NCBI RefSeq assembly: GCF_041435095.1
Contig: NZ_CP108025.1
Coordinates: 558,001-622,000, forward strand
Direction of reading: 5' to 3'
Length of the DNA stretch: 64,000 nt
Source of the DNA: Kitasatospora sp. NBC_00315
GTDB taxonomy: Bacteria; Actinomycetota; Actinomycetes; Streptomycetales; Streptomycetaceae
In this document: piece after piece, positions 1 through 8,237 of the stretch
Layout of the letters: each line of letters starts with the position of its first letter
How positions within the stretch are numbered: the first letter of the stretch is position 1
The notes under the pieces: generated by a model
Database searches by the model: none
The model's input: only the letters and a program-made list of their open reading frames with translations
Told to the model about the DNA's origin: nothing
Translations under genes and position numbers: made by a program

Positions 1-213
1 GCTCAGCAGCAGGTTGGTCGAGGTGTCCTCCGGCGGCAGCCAGCGCAGGACGTCCCAGATCGCCACCTGGCCCCAGGTCATGACGGCCGTGACGGGCTCG
101 CCGTCCTGGCCGAAGGTGATCGGCAGGACGGAGTCGGGCGGGGCGGTGTTCGGCAGGACGGTGTTCGAGGGGGCGGTGTCGGACGGGGCGGTGTCGGACG
201 AAGGCCGGTTCAT
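1..213 (-). CDS. Condensation-domain-like protein, N-terminal fragment
   Basis: Only the first 71 residues are present; the gene runs off the left edge. After a low-complexity stretch with Ser-Asp-Thr-Ala-Pro repeats, the sequence reads VMTWGQVAIWDVLRWLPP. This resembles the N-terminal strand of free-standing NRPS condensation domains, where a Gln-x-x-(I/L)-W motif opens the fold. The ATG at 213 overlaps the TGA of the upstream ligase gene in an ATGA arrangement, so translation is probably coupled. If the assignment holds, the protein could condense or release the carrier-bound aminoacyl group made by its neighbours. Too little is visible to check the HHxxxDG active site, so the family call is tentative. 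Confidence 0.45.
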   Translation of the reverse strand, partial: MNRPSSDTAPSDTAPSNTVLPNTAPPDSVLPITFGQDGEPVTAVMTWGQVAIWDVLRWLPPEDTSTNLLLS

Positions 214-1403
214 GACGTCCCTCTCCCTGGGGCGGCGGCCCCGCGCAGCGGCGCGGGCCAGTCGGCGGGGTCGTCGCCGAGGTGGGCGCGGATCCAGTGC
301 GCCCAGCGTTCCAGGCCGAACCCGATGCAGGCCGAGTAGACGGCGTCACCGTCCGGCCGGTCGATCCCGAAGCCGGTGCCGAAGTGCTGCTGGTGCAGGT
401 TGACCGAGGCCACCGCGACGTCCGGAGCGCCGTCGGGCATCCGGGCGCGCAGCTCGTGCTTGACCTCGTACGCCGCCTGGAAGGCCAGGAAGTCGACCCG
501 GTCGGGGGTGAAGAAGGGGTCGCTGGCGGTCTCCAGCCGGCAGGGCAGGCCGAGGGCGCGGGCCAGCGACTCCAGCCGCTCCAGCATGTCGTCGCGGAAG
601 GCGCGGGCGCCGGCCGCGTCGCCGACGTAGACGATCTCGCGCATCGAGAACGCGGTCAGCCGGGTGGCGGAGACCGCCGAGGGCAGTTCCCGGCGGGCGC
701 AGCCGGCCCGGGCGGTGGCCACCACCGGGGCGTCGAGCACCCGGTCGGCCAGCGCCGCGAACAGGTGCAGGCAGACGGCCGGTGCCAGTACCGCGCCGCC
801 GGGGACGAGTTCGGCCCGGCGGGCGGCGCGGTCGGTCGCGGCGGCGAAGCGGTCCAGCGCGGCGAGATCCGGTCCGACCTCGGCGGCCGCCAGCAGGTTC
901 TGCGGGAAGGACTTGGCGTAGCCGGCGCGCTCGATGGTCGACCAGTCCACCAGGTGCGGGGCGGTGTACTCCTCGGCGCCGCTGTCCAGGGCCAGTTCCA
1001 GCAGCACGGTGTCCAGGGCGCGCTGCAGCCGGGCGGACGCCGTGGCGCCCACCTCCAGACCGGTCCCCACGATCCGGTGCCGGGCCGGCGCGGGGCCGGC
1101 CGGCGACCGGGCGCCGTCCTGTTCGAATCTGGCGCGGGGCGCGCCCTGGCGCCGCGCGGTGCGGGCGTGGGCGGCGGCCAGCAGTTCGGCGGCGCGCTCC
1201 GCAGGCCAGTCCGCGGTGGGCCGGTAGTGGACGACGGTGGCGCGGTCGGTGTGCTCGCACCGGTGGCCGCCGGGCGGCACGCAGTACGGCAGCAGTTCGT
1301 CGAAGGCGCGCCGCTGGCTCTCGGGCACCGGCCCCGGCGCGGTCCAGCCGACCTCGGCCGGGGCGTCGGCCGGCGGCGCGGCCGGCGGTCGGACGGCGCT
1401 CAT
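210..1403 (-). CDS. Amino acid:[carrier protein] ligase (class II aaRS-like)
   Basis: This 397-residue protein resembles the seryl-tRNA-synthetase relatives that activate small amino acids with ATP and load them onto a phosphopantetheinyl carrier protein instead of tRNA. The class II motif 2 region is visible as a Leu-rich stretch ending SMREIVYVG. A DPFF motif follows, then VNLHQQHFG, and motif 3 reads ACIGFGLERW with its conserved Arg. There is no N-terminal tRNA-binding coiled-coil arm, as expected for this subfamily. The ATG at 1403 overlaps the P450 stop (ATGA). The frame stays open upstream to 2153, but that part is a shadow of the P450 gene. A carrier protein is encoded two genes upstream at 3313-3585 and is the likely acceptor. 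The amino acid used cannot be read from the sequence. Confidence 0.85.
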   Translation of the reverse strand: MSAVRPPAAPPADAPAEVGWTAPGPVPESQRRAFDELLPYCVPPGGHRCEHTDRATVVHYRPTADWPAERAAELLAAAHARTARRQGAPRARFEQDGARSPAGPAPARHRIVGTGLEVGATASARLQRALDTVLLELALDSGAEEYTAPHLVDWSTIERAGYAKSFPQNLLAAAEVGPDLAALDRFAAATDRAARRAELVPGGAVLAPAVCLHLFAALADRVLDAPVVATARAGCARRELPSAVSATRLTAFSMREIVYVGDAAGARAFRDDMLERLESLARALGLPCRLETASDPFFTPDRVDFLAFQAAYEVKHELRARMPDGAPDVAVASVNLHQQHFGTGFGIDRPDGDAVYSACIGFGLERWAHWIRAHLGDDPADWPAPLRGAAAPGRGTS

Positions 1404-2617
1404 CGCGCACCCCCGGCGGCCGGGCGGACGGAGCAGCGCACCGGGGTGGCCGCCCGGAAGGTACGGCCGGCGGGCCGGGGCGCGGGCTCCTGGACGTCGA
1501 GGGCCTCGACGCGGTCGAGCACGGCGTTCACGACGGTCTCCAGCTCCGCGACCGCGAGCCCCGAGCCCAGGCAGACGTGCCGGCCGGCGCCGAAGGTGAG
1601 CGGGGCGCGCCGGGGGCGGCGCAGCGGATCCCAGCGGTCGGGCTCGGGGAAGACCGAAGGGTCCCGGTTGGCCGCGGCCAGGAACGCGTTGACCGGCGCG
1701 CCGGCGGGGACGTCCACCCCGCCCAGGGTGACGTCCTCGGCCGCGAAACGCAGCGTGACGTGCAGCGGCGGCTCGTGCCGCAGGGTTTCGGCGACCACGC
1801 CGGGTACGCCCTCCCGCTCGGTCCGCAGGCGCCGGTACAGCTCCGGACGGGTCCCGAGGGCCACCAGGACGTTGGCGATGCCGGCCGCCGTGGTCTCGGT
1901 GCCGGCCGCCAGCAGGAGGACCGCGGTGTTGACCACCTCGGCGGGGCTGAGCCGCTCGTCGGAGGCGAGATCGGCCAGCAGGCCGTCGCGCGCCCCGCCC
2001 GCCCGGGCTCGTTGGAGCCGCTCCCGCAGCTCCTCGCGCCGCCGGGTGACCTCGGCCAGCGTGGTCGGCCCGTGGTCCACGTAGTCGACCAGCGGGGCGA
2101 GGGTCGCGGCGAGCCAGGGCGCCTCCTCCACCGGCAGGCCGAGCACCTGGCACATGACGCGGAACGGCAGCGTGCGGGCCAGCACGTCCACCAGGTCGGG
2201 GGCCCGCGCGGCCACCAGTTCGTCCAGCAGTTCACCCGCGAGCGGGGCGACGATCCGCTCCGCGTACCCGGCCACCGCGCGGGGGCGGAACGGGCCGGCC
2301 GCGGCGGAGCGCAGCCGCTGGTGCTGGTCGCCGTCGCGGTCGAGCATCGAGGGCCCGAAGGCGCGGCGGCTGGTACGGAAGGGGTGGTAGGCGGAGAACC
2401 GGGGCGAGACCAGCACCTCCCGGACGTGCTCGTAGCCGAAGACGGCGTAGCCGCCGAGGGCGTCGGAGCGGTGCACGGGGTCGTGTGCGCGGTGGTGCTC
2501 GTACAGCGCCCAGGGGTCGGCCTGGAAGCCGGGGTCGTCGAAGTCGAGCGTGGCGGGGGGCGGGGCGGTGCCCGGGTGGGGTGCCCCCGGGCCCGCGGTG
2601 GGGGGTGTCGTCGTCAC
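1400..2617 (-). CDS. Cytochrome P450
   Basis: A 405-residue soluble bacterial P450. The I-helix oxygen-binding motif AAGTETT, the K-helix ETLRHEP (ExxR) and the haem loop FGAGRHVCLG with Cys349 as thiolate ligand are all present, so the enzyme should be active. The GTG start at 2617 lies 6 bases after the stop of the RraA-like gene, and its own stop overlaps the start of the aminoacyl ligase. P450s encoded beside a discrete carrier protein often hydroxylate an amino acid while it is tethered, as in nikkomycin, novobiocin and skyllamycin biosynthesis. That role here is inferred from position only. Redox partners are not encoded in the window. Confidence 0.95.
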   Translation of the reverse strand: MTTTPPTAGPGAPHPGTAPPPATLDFDDPGFQADPWALYEHHRAHDPVHRSDALGGYAVFGYEHVREVLVSPRFSAYHPFRTSRRAFGPSMLDRDGDQHQRLRSAAAGPFRPRAVAGYAERIVAPLAGELLDELVAARAPDLVDVLARTLPFRVMCQVLGLPVEEAPWLAATLAPLVDYVDHGPTTLAEVTRRREELRERLQRARAGGARDGLLADLASDERLSPAEVVNTAVLLLAAGTETTAAGIANVLVALGTRPELYRRLRTEREGVPGVVAETLRHEPPLHVTLRFAAEDVTLGGVDVPAGAPVNAFLAAANRDPSVFPEPDRWDPLRRPRRAPLTFGAGRHVCLGSGLAVAELETVVNAVLDRVEALDVQEPAPRPAGRTFRAATPVRCSVRPAAGGAR

Positions 2618-2623
2618 GGGGTG

Positions 2624-3316
2624 TCAGACCTCGAATCTCAGCTCGCCGGTACCCGCCAGGAAGTCGGCGAGGCCGGTGAGCTCGGCGAGGCTGCCGGCTC
2701 CGTCGCGGATGGACTGCTTGAGCCGGTCCTCGCGGGCCCGCAGCAGCCGGCCGGCGCTGAGCACCGCGGTGACCCGCTCCGCCGGCAGCACGATGAATCC
2801 GTCGGCGTCTCCGATCAGCCAGTCGCCGGGGTGCACCTGGACGCCGCCGGTGCGTACCGTCTGCGGCACGTGCGGGGCGCGCTCGCGGGTGGTCCGGGCG
2901 GAGACCAGGGTCACCTCGGTGGAGAACACCGGGATCGGCAGGTCGAGGAGGTCGTCGAGGTCGCGGACCGCGCCGTCCACGACCAGGCCGCCGAGGCGCT
3001 GGGCCAGGGCCGAGGCGGTGAGGATGTCGCCGGCGAGGGCCTCGGAGGGCTGCCGCTCGTTGACCAGGAGCAGGATCCAGCCGGGCGGGGTCGCGGCGAG
3101 GGCCTGAAGGCAGGGCAGCATGTCGTCGTCGGTGGCGACCGGGAAGGCCGGGCCGGCGATTCTCGGCAGGCCGTTCCTGGCCTGCAGCGGGAGCCGCAGG
3201 GGTGTCACCAGATCACCTGCGGCGTCGGCGAGTTGGGAGGTGCTGACCTGGCCGAACTCCCCTCGGAGCCGGGCGATGGCGGCCTCGTCGAACCGGTGCT
3301 CGACCGGGGCGCTCAC
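2624..3316 (-). CDS. RraA / HMG-aldolase-family protein
   Basis: A 230-residue member of the RraA-like fold. Family members include 4-hydroxy-4-methyl-2-oxoglutarate aldolase, oxaloacetate decarboxylase and the non-catalytic RNase E inhibitor RraA. The diagnostic GGLVVDGAVRD segment is present; its Arg-Asp pair binds the metal and oxo-acid substrate in the aldolases. The motif favours an enzyme over an RNase E regulator, which actinomycetes would have little reason to place in such an operon. The GTG start at 3316 overlaps the stop of the carrier protein gene (GTGA). In this pathway it could carry out a retro-aldol cleavage or decarboxylation of a 2-oxo acid, but the substrate is unknown. Confidence 0.85.
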   Translation of the reverse strand: MSAPVEHRFDEAAIARLRGEFGQVSTSQLADAAGDLVTPLRLPLQARNGLPRIAGPAFPVATDDDMLPCLQALAATPPGWILLLVNERQPSEALAGDILTASALAQRLGGLVVDGAVRDLDDLLDLPIPVFSTEVTLVSARTTRERAPHVPQTVRTGGVQVHPGDWLIGDADGFIVLPAERVTAVLSAGRLLRAREDRLKQSIRDGAGSLAELTGLADFLAGTGELRFEV

Positions 3317-3585
3317 GCGCTCTCCTCCTGGCGCTGGGCCGTGACGAGCGTGTGGATGCCCGCGAGCGTGTAGAAGCTCTGCGGCTCGTGGTCGGCGAGG
3401 TCGATGGCACAGCCGGTGACGTCCTCGACGAAGAGGATCATCCGGATGACGGAGAAGGAGGTGACCAGGCCGAGGTCGAAGAGGTTGTCGTCGGGGTCGA
3501 GCCGGGCGGGGAACTCCCGTCCGGATTCGGCGGCCAGCCCGGCGAGGAACTCGCGGAGCTGCGCGAAGAGGTCGTCACGATCCAT
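3313..3585 (-). CDS. Discrete acyl/aminoacyl carrier protein
   Basis: A 90-residue acidic protein with the length and pattern of a free-standing carrier protein. The segment DNLFDLGLVTSFSVIRMI places the candidate phosphopantetheine Ser at position 43, in a Thr-Ser context typical of carrier proteins that partner with aaRS-like ligases instead of the canonical DSL. The helix III region follows. The ATG at 3585 lies inside the 3' end of the class III aminotransferase gene (11-base overlap), and its stop overlaps the RraA-like start. It is the probable scaffold on which the ligase, P450 and condensation-like protein act. A 4'-phosphopantetheinyl transferase must come from elsewhere in the genome. 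Confidence 0.85.
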   Translation of the reverse strand: MDRDDLFAQLREFLAGLAAESGREFPARLDPDDNLFDLGLVTSFSVIRMILFVEDVTGCAIDLADHEPQSFYTLAGIHTLVTAQRQEESA

Positions 3586-4825
3586 GGTGGTCTCCCAGCG
3601 GTCGGGTGGGGCGGTCTTCGGTGAGGGCTGCGGTCACCGCGTCCAGGGCGGCTTCCAGTTCTGCCCCGGGGATGGTCAGCGGGGGTGCGATCCGGATTCG
3701 GCGTCCGTCCTCGCCACCGGCGAAGACCAGGACCCCGCGCCGGAAGGCGCCCCGGACCACGTCGGCGGCGCCCGGCCCGGCGGGCTCGAACGACAGGGTG
3801 GGGCCGGTGAGCCGGACGGCCGTGATCAGGCCCGCGTCGGCCCAGCGCCGCGCGGCCCGGCCGAGCGCGGCGGCGACCCGCTCGCACCAGTCGTCCACCG
3901 GCGAGCGGTCGAGGTAGCGAGCCACCTCCCAGCCGGCGGCGAAGCCGAGGGTGGCGGTCTGGAAGGTGTGCGCCAGGTGCACGGTGGCGCCGGCGTCGGC
4001 CTCCAGCCGGCTGCGGTACACCACGGCGGAGAGCGGGAAGAGGCCGTTGGTCAGCGACTTGCCGAACAGCAGGATGTCCGGGTCCAGTCCGGCGGCCACC
4101 GCCGGGCTGAGGTGGCCGTGGCGGTAGTAGCCGCCCTGGATCTCGTCGGCGATGGTGAGGGCGCCGGCGCGCCGGGCCGCCGCCTGGAGTTCGGCGAGCC
4201 ACTCGACGTCCAGCGGCAGGTACCCGTTGGCGCCCTGGACGGTCTCGTACAGGACGCACGAGACGTCGTCCCAGTCCTCGGGCACCTCGCCGGGCTCCAG
4301 GTGGGTGACCTGGTCGGCGATCCGGTCGGCGAAGCCGGTGTCCTGCAAGGCGCTGGAGCGCTGGACGGTGGTCACCGCCAGGGCGTCGACACCGAGGCCG
4401 TGGAAGGCGCCGCGGATCGCCAGGACCCTCCCGGGCCGGGCCCGACGGGCCAGCGCCAGCGCCGAGGAGACCGCGAAGCTGCCGCCGACCTGGAACAGCA
4501 CCCGGCCGTCCGCGCCGAGGCCGAGCCGGTCGCAGAGCCAGCCGGCGAGCAGCTCGGCCTGCGGCGGGTAGAAGAGGGCCGCCAGGTCGGAGCCGCCGGC
4601 CAGGACCGGTTCGAGCTCCGGATTGCGGTGGCCGAAGTTGACGGACGCGTAGGCCGACATCAGATCCGTGCAGGACAGCACGGTGCCGTCCTCGCCCCGC
4701 AGGTGCAGCGTGGCGTTCTCCGAGCCCTCCAGGGTGTAACGGACGTCGAGCGCGGCGCCCTCGTCCAGGGCGCTGAGACTGCGGGTGGCCGGGCGGGGCG
4801 AGGGCGCGAGTGGAGTGGTGGTCAC
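3575..4825 (-). CDS. Class III PLP-dependent aminotransferase
   Basis: A 416-residue aminotransferase of the ornithine, GABA and diaminobutyrate group. An early SAYASVNFGHRNPEL motif, a TIADEIQ segment with the PLP-pyridine Asp, and the Schiff-base Lys256 in LLFGKSLTNG are visible. The GTG start at 4825 has GGAGG five bases upstream and overlaps the stop of the next aminotransferase (GTGA). Class III enzymes usually act on terminal or omega amino groups or on semialdehydes, so it may make or consume a diamino acid or an amino-ketone. Two different aminotransferases in one operon suggest that two nitrogen atoms are introduced. The substrate cannot be deduced. Confidence 0.9.
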   Translation of the reverse strand: MTTTPLAPSPRPATRSLSALDEGAALDVRYTLEGSENATLHLRGEDGTVLSCTDLMSAYASVNFGHRNPELEPVLAGGSDLAALFYPPQAELLAGWLCDRLGLGADGRVLFQVGGSFAVSSALALARRARPGRVLAIRGAFHGLGVDALAVTTVQRSSALQDTGFADRIADQVTHLEPGEVPEDWDDVSCVLYETVQGANGYLPLDVEWLAELQAAARRAGALTIADEIQGGYYRHGHLSPAVAAGLDPDILLFGKSLTNGLFPLSAVVYRSRLEADAGATVHLAHTFQTATLGFAAGWEVARYLDRSPVDDWCERVAAALGRAARRWADAGLITAVRLTGPTLSFEPAGPGAADVVRGAFRRGVLVFAGGEDGRRIRIAPPLTIPGAELEAALDAVTAALTEDRPTRPLGDHHGS

Positions 4826-6054
4826 AGATCCTCCAGGAAGGTGCGCAGCCGGCTCACGCCCTCGGCGAGGCGCGGCGCGGGCTGCGTGAGCGACAGACGG
4901 AGGTGGCCCGCGCCGTGGCCGCCGAAGAGGCTGCCCGGGGCGGTGGCCACCAGTGCTTCGTCGAGCAGGGTCTCCGCCAGCCGGCGGTCGTCGGTGCCGG
5001 CTCCGGTGCCCCGGACGTCCGCGAGGACGTACAGGCCACCGAGCGGGCGGCGGACCAGCACCCCGGGGAGGGCGCCGAGTTCGCGCACGAGCAGCGCCCG
5101 TCGGTCGGCGTACTCGGCGCGGGCGGCGCGCACGTGGCCGGTGTCCGCGAGCGCCGCCGGCACCGCGCGCTGGACGAACTGCGGCATGCAGCAGTTGGTG
5201 TTGACGAGCAGGTCGGTGAAGCGGCGCAGGAGCGGCGGCGGGACGATCGCGATGCCGATCCGCCAGCCGCACATCGAGTGGCTCTTGGAGAGGCTGTCCA
5301 TCACGACGGTCCGCTCGTCGGCCGGGTAGAGCGGGGTGTCCAGGCCGGGCTCCGAGAGCTCCCGGTAGGCCTCGTCCGTGACGGTGTGCAGGCGGTGGCG
5401 GCGGGCCAGGGCGGCCAGCGCGGCCAGGCACTGCGCGGGCCACACCGAACCGGTCGGATTGTGCGGGCTGTTCACCACCAGCACCCGGGTCCGGGCGGTG
5501 ACCAGCCCCGCCACCTCGCCGGGGTCGGGGACGTGGTCCCGCTCGGGGCGCAGCGGGTAGCCGACCGGCCGCCCGCCGGCCAGCCGGACGAGTTCGGCGT
5601 ACGGCGGGAAGCCCGGATCCGGCAGCAGCACCTCGTCCCCCGGTGACAGGACGGTCAGCAGGGTGAACCAGAGAGCGAGGTTGCTGCCCGGCAGCAGCAC
5701 CACCTGGTCCGCCGTCACCGGGCGCCCCAGCCGGGCGGCGTAGTGCGCGGCGACCTGCTCGCGCACCTGCGGGTCGCCGGCCGCGTCGGTGTACCCGGCG
5801 TGGCCGCGCGCGAGTTCGCGGGTGGCCGCCTCGATCGCGGCGGGCGGCCCGCAGAGGTCCGGCTGCCCCACCTCCAGGCGGACGACGTCGTGCCCGCGGG
5901 CCTCCAGCCGCCCCGCCCGCGCGGAGAGCGCGAACGCGGACCCGCCGAGCAACCGGGCCGCGGCGGCGGTGTCCGGCGGGCGGCCGATCGGGACGGGCGG
6001 GCGGCCGGTCGGGACGGGCGGGCGGCCGGTCGGGGCAGGCGGGCGGGCGGTCAT
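4822..6054 (-). CDS. Class I/II PLP-dependent aminotransferase
   Basis: A 410-residue fold-type I aminotransferase. VNSPHNPTG (PLP phosphate region), TDEAYREL, and SLSKSHSMCGWRIG with the Schiff-base Lys257 are all conserved. The first about 30 residues are a Pro-Gly repeat (PPVPTGR units) encoded by near-identical 21-base DNA repeats at about 5978-6040. These lie outside the conserved fold and could be a recent expansion. The ATG at 6054 overlaps the E1 beta stop (ATGA). Together with the thiamine enzyme encoded just upstream, it could aminate a 2-oxo or acyloin product, but this is inference. Confidence 0.92.
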   Translation of the reverse strand: MTARPPAPTGRPPVPTGRPPVPIGRPPDTAAAARLLGGSAFALSARAGRLEARGHDVVRLEVGQPDLCGPPAAIEAATRELARGHAGYTDAAGDPQVREQVAAHYAARLGRPVTADQVVLLPGSNLALWFTLLTVLSPGDEVLLPDPGFPPYAELVRLAGGRPVGYPLRPERDHVPDPGEVAGLVTARTRVLVVNSPHNPTGSVWPAQCLAALAALARRHRLHTVTDEAYRELSEPGLDTPLYPADERTVVMDSLSKSHSMCGWRIGIAIVPPPLLRRFTDLLVNTNCCMPQFVQRAVPAALADTGHVRAARAEYADRRALLVRELGALPGVLVRRPLGGLYVLADVRGTGAGTDDRRLAETLLDEALVATAPGSLFGGHGAGHLRLSLTQPAPRLAEGVSRLRTFLEDL

Positions 6055-7004
6055 GAAGGGGTGGTGAGCCGCCGGACCGCCGCCACCACCCGCTCCGGGG
6101 TGGCCCAGAACTGCGCCTCCAGCACCGGCGAGGAGGGTATCGGCACCTCGGGCGCGCTGACGTGGGCGATCCGGCCCCCCAGTGCCTCGGCGAGACCCGG
6201 CACGTCGAGCAGGCCGGAGAGGATCTGGGCGGGCGCCCCGGAGCGCGGTCCGTCGTCGACCAGCACCAGCCGGCCGGTCCGCAGGACCGACTCGGCGACC
6301 GCGGCGGTGTCGAAGGGCACCAGGGTGCGCGGGTCCAGCAGGTCGACCAGGACGCCCTCGGCCGCCAGGTCCGCTGCGGCCTGCTCGGCGGCGCGCACCG
6401 CGGAGCCGATCGCCAGCACCGTCGCCGCGTCGCCGCCCCGGATCCGCCGGGCGACGCCGAAGGGCTGGGGCTCGGCCGCCAGGGCAGCCCGCAGGTCGCA
6501 GTGGTCGGCGAGGCCGGGGGCGATGAAGAGCAGCACCGGCCCCTGCTCGTCGCGAAGCGCCGTGCGCAGCAGCGCGCAGGCGTCGGTGGCGGAGCCGGGG
6601 ACGGCCACCCGCACGCCGGGGGTCTGCATGAAGACGCCGTACGGGCACTGCTCGTTCTGCGGCCCCAGCTGCTGCGGGCCCCGGGTCGCCGAGGTCAGCA
6701 CCATCGGCGCGCGGTAGGCGCCGTCGCTGAGGTAGTGGATCCGGGCCGCGTGGTTGACCAGTTGGTCCATCACCAGGAAGGCGAACGAGGCCCGGTTGAG
6801 GTCGACCACCGGCCGGAGCCCGGTCATCGCCGCGCCCAGTGCCGCACCGACCATGGCCGGCTCGGAGATCGGGCAGGTGCGTACCCGGCCGGCTCCGAAG
6901 CGGGCGCGCCAGCTCGGCGGCGTGCTGGTGGCGAGGAACACCACGTCCGGGTTGCGGTCGAGTTCCTGCTCCAGGATGAGGTCCAGGACTGCCAGTTCGT
7001 TCAC
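6051..7004 (-). CDS. Thiamine-diphosphate enzyme, E1 beta-type subunit
   Basis: A 317-residue protein similar to the beta subunit of 2-oxoacid dehydrogenase E1 components (transketolase pyrimidine-binding plus C-terminal domains). The N-terminal ISEPAMVGAALGAAMTG region corresponds to the pyrimidine-binding part with its catalytic Glu. The C-terminal half contains the typical VDLLDPRTLVPFD stretch. The GTG at 7004 overlaps the stop of the alpha subunit gene (GTGA), consistent with an alpha2-beta2 assembly. No E2 lipoyl acyltransferase or E3 gene is nearby. The pair may therefore borrow E2/E3 from primary metabolism or perform a non-oxidative decarboxylation or acyloin-forming carboligation for the cluster. 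Confidence 0.9.
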   Translation of the reverse strand: MNELAVLDLILEQELDRNPDVVFLATSTPPSWRARFGAGRVRTCPISEPAMVGAALGAAMTGLRPVVDLNRASFAFLVMDQLVNHAARIHYLSDGAYRAPMVLTSATRGPQQLGPQNEQCPYGVFMQTPGVRVAVPGSATDACALLRTALRDEQGPVLLFIAPGLADHCDLRAALAAEPQPFGVARRIRGGDAATVLAIGSAVRAAEQAAADLAAEGVLVDLLDPRTLVPFDTAAVAESVLRTGRLVLVDDGPRSGAPAQILSGLLDVPGLAEALGGRIAHVSAPEVPIPSSPVLEAQFWATPERVVAAVRRLTTPS

Positions 7005-8017
7005 GGGGTCGCCGCCCAGAGGTTGGTCAGGGCGGCCTCGGGGGCCGGCCAGGGTGAGGTGCGGGCGAAGGTGATCGCCGCGTCGACGCGCTGTTCGGCG
7101 TCGGTGTCGAGCGCGTCCAGCACCGCCGGCGCGGTGCCCGCTGCCAGCAGATGCTGGCGCAGCCGCCCGAGCGGGTCCCGGGCGAGCCAGTCGGCCCGCT
7201 CCTCAGCCGGCCGGTGCTCGCCGGAGGGCCGGTCGAACTGCAGGTGGAAGCGGGTGAGGTAGGTGCTCGCCTCGATGAAGGAGGGGCCCTGGCCGGCCCG
7301 GGCGGCCGCCACCGCGGCCGTGGCGGCGGCGTGCACCGCGAGGGTGTCGTTGCCGTCGACGCGGTGTACCGGCATCCGGTGGGCCTCGGCGATCCGCGCC
7401 ACGGAGGTCTCGGGGTACACCTCCTCGGTGCGGGTGGCGCCCTGGTAGCCGTTGTTCTCGCAGACCAGGATCAGCGGCAGCCGCTGGACGACCGCCAGCG
7501 TGAGCGTCTCGTGCACCACACCGGCGCCGAGGGCGCCCTCGCCGAAGAAGACCACCGCGACCGCGCCGTCCCCCTTGACCTGGGAGGTCATGGCCGCACC
7601 CGCGGCCACCGGGATCCCGGCGCCGACGATGCCCGAGGACAGCAGCAGGTGCGTCGCCGGATCGCTGACCAGGGCGGCCGCCTTGCCGCCGCACAGGCCG
7701 TCGGCCCGGCCGAACAGCTCGGCGGTCAGGGCGTCGGGGTCGACGCCGCGGGCCAGCGCGTGGCCGTGGCCGCGGTAGTGACTGACCAGGTGGTCGCGGG
7801 GTTCGAGGGCCGCGCACACACCGACCGCGACCGCCTCCTGACCGATGTACGGGTGGACCGGGCCGATCACTTCGCGCTCGGTCCGGGCTTGGAGGATGCG
7901 CTCCTCGTAGGTGCGGATGAGGACCATCGTCCGGTAGGCCGCGACCGGGTCGAATCCGTCGACGGGCCGGGCGTCCACCGGTGGCAGGGCCGGGTCGGCG
8001 GGGAGGGCTGAGGCCAT
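7001..8017 (-). CDS. Thiamine-diphosphate enzyme, E1 alpha-type subunit
   Basis: A 338-residue E1 alpha-type subunit. The thiamine-diphosphate and Mg binding motif is seen as a GEG start (FFGEGALGAG) followed after the usual spacing by CENNGYQ. SHYRGHGHALARG matches the conserved E1 alpha active-site loop. The ATG at 8017 is preferred because GGAG lies five bases upstream. The frame stays open to 8230, but the extra 71 residues are Cys/Pro-rich, come from a degenerate GC-rich repeat and match nothing. It forms the catalytic pair with the overlapping beta gene. It is the first gene of the tightly coupled minus-strand run, so a promoter may lie within 8018-8240. Confidence 0.9.
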   Translation of the reverse strand: MASALPADPALPPVDARPVDGFDPVAAYRTMVLIRTYEERILQARTEREVIGPVHPYIGQEAVAVGVCAALEPRDHLVSHYRGHGHALARGVDPDALTAELFGRADGLCGGKAAALVSDPATHLLLSSGIVGAGIPVAAGAAMTSQVKGDGAVAVVFFGEGALGAGVVHETLTLAVVQRLPLILVCENNGYQGATRTEEVYPETSVARIAEAHRMPVHRVDGNDTLAVHAAATAAVAAARAGQGPSFIEASTYLTRFHLQFDRPSGEHRPAEERADWLARDPLGRLRQHLLAAGTAPAVLDALDTDAEQRVDAAITFARTSPWPAPEAALTNLWAATP

Positions 8018-8237
8018 CACGGCTCCATCAGTCGCTGGGGCAGGGGTCTGCTGCGGGAGGCAGGCGTCCGTGCCCGGGCAGGGGTCGGCTCGGGCACAGG
8101 GACAGGTGGGCCCGAGGCAGGGTCCGCTCGGGGGACAGGCTTCTGCTCCCGGGGCGGGGTGGTGCTCCCGGGGCAAGCGTCTGTTCGTGGGGCAGACGTG
8201 ACGGTAGTCAGGCGGGTCAGACAATTTCAAGGTCTGA

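Noticed and set aside
1404..2153. Upstream extension of the aminoacyl ligase frame
   Set aside because: The extra 250 residues lie opposite no homology and overlap the P450 gene in another frame; the ATG at 1403 forms a natural ATGA overlap.
8018..8230. Cys/Pro-rich extension of E1 alpha that could be read as a Cys-rich peptide
   Set aside because: It arises from a degenerate GC-rich repeat, has no ribosome site, and a well-placed GGAG supports the start at 8017.
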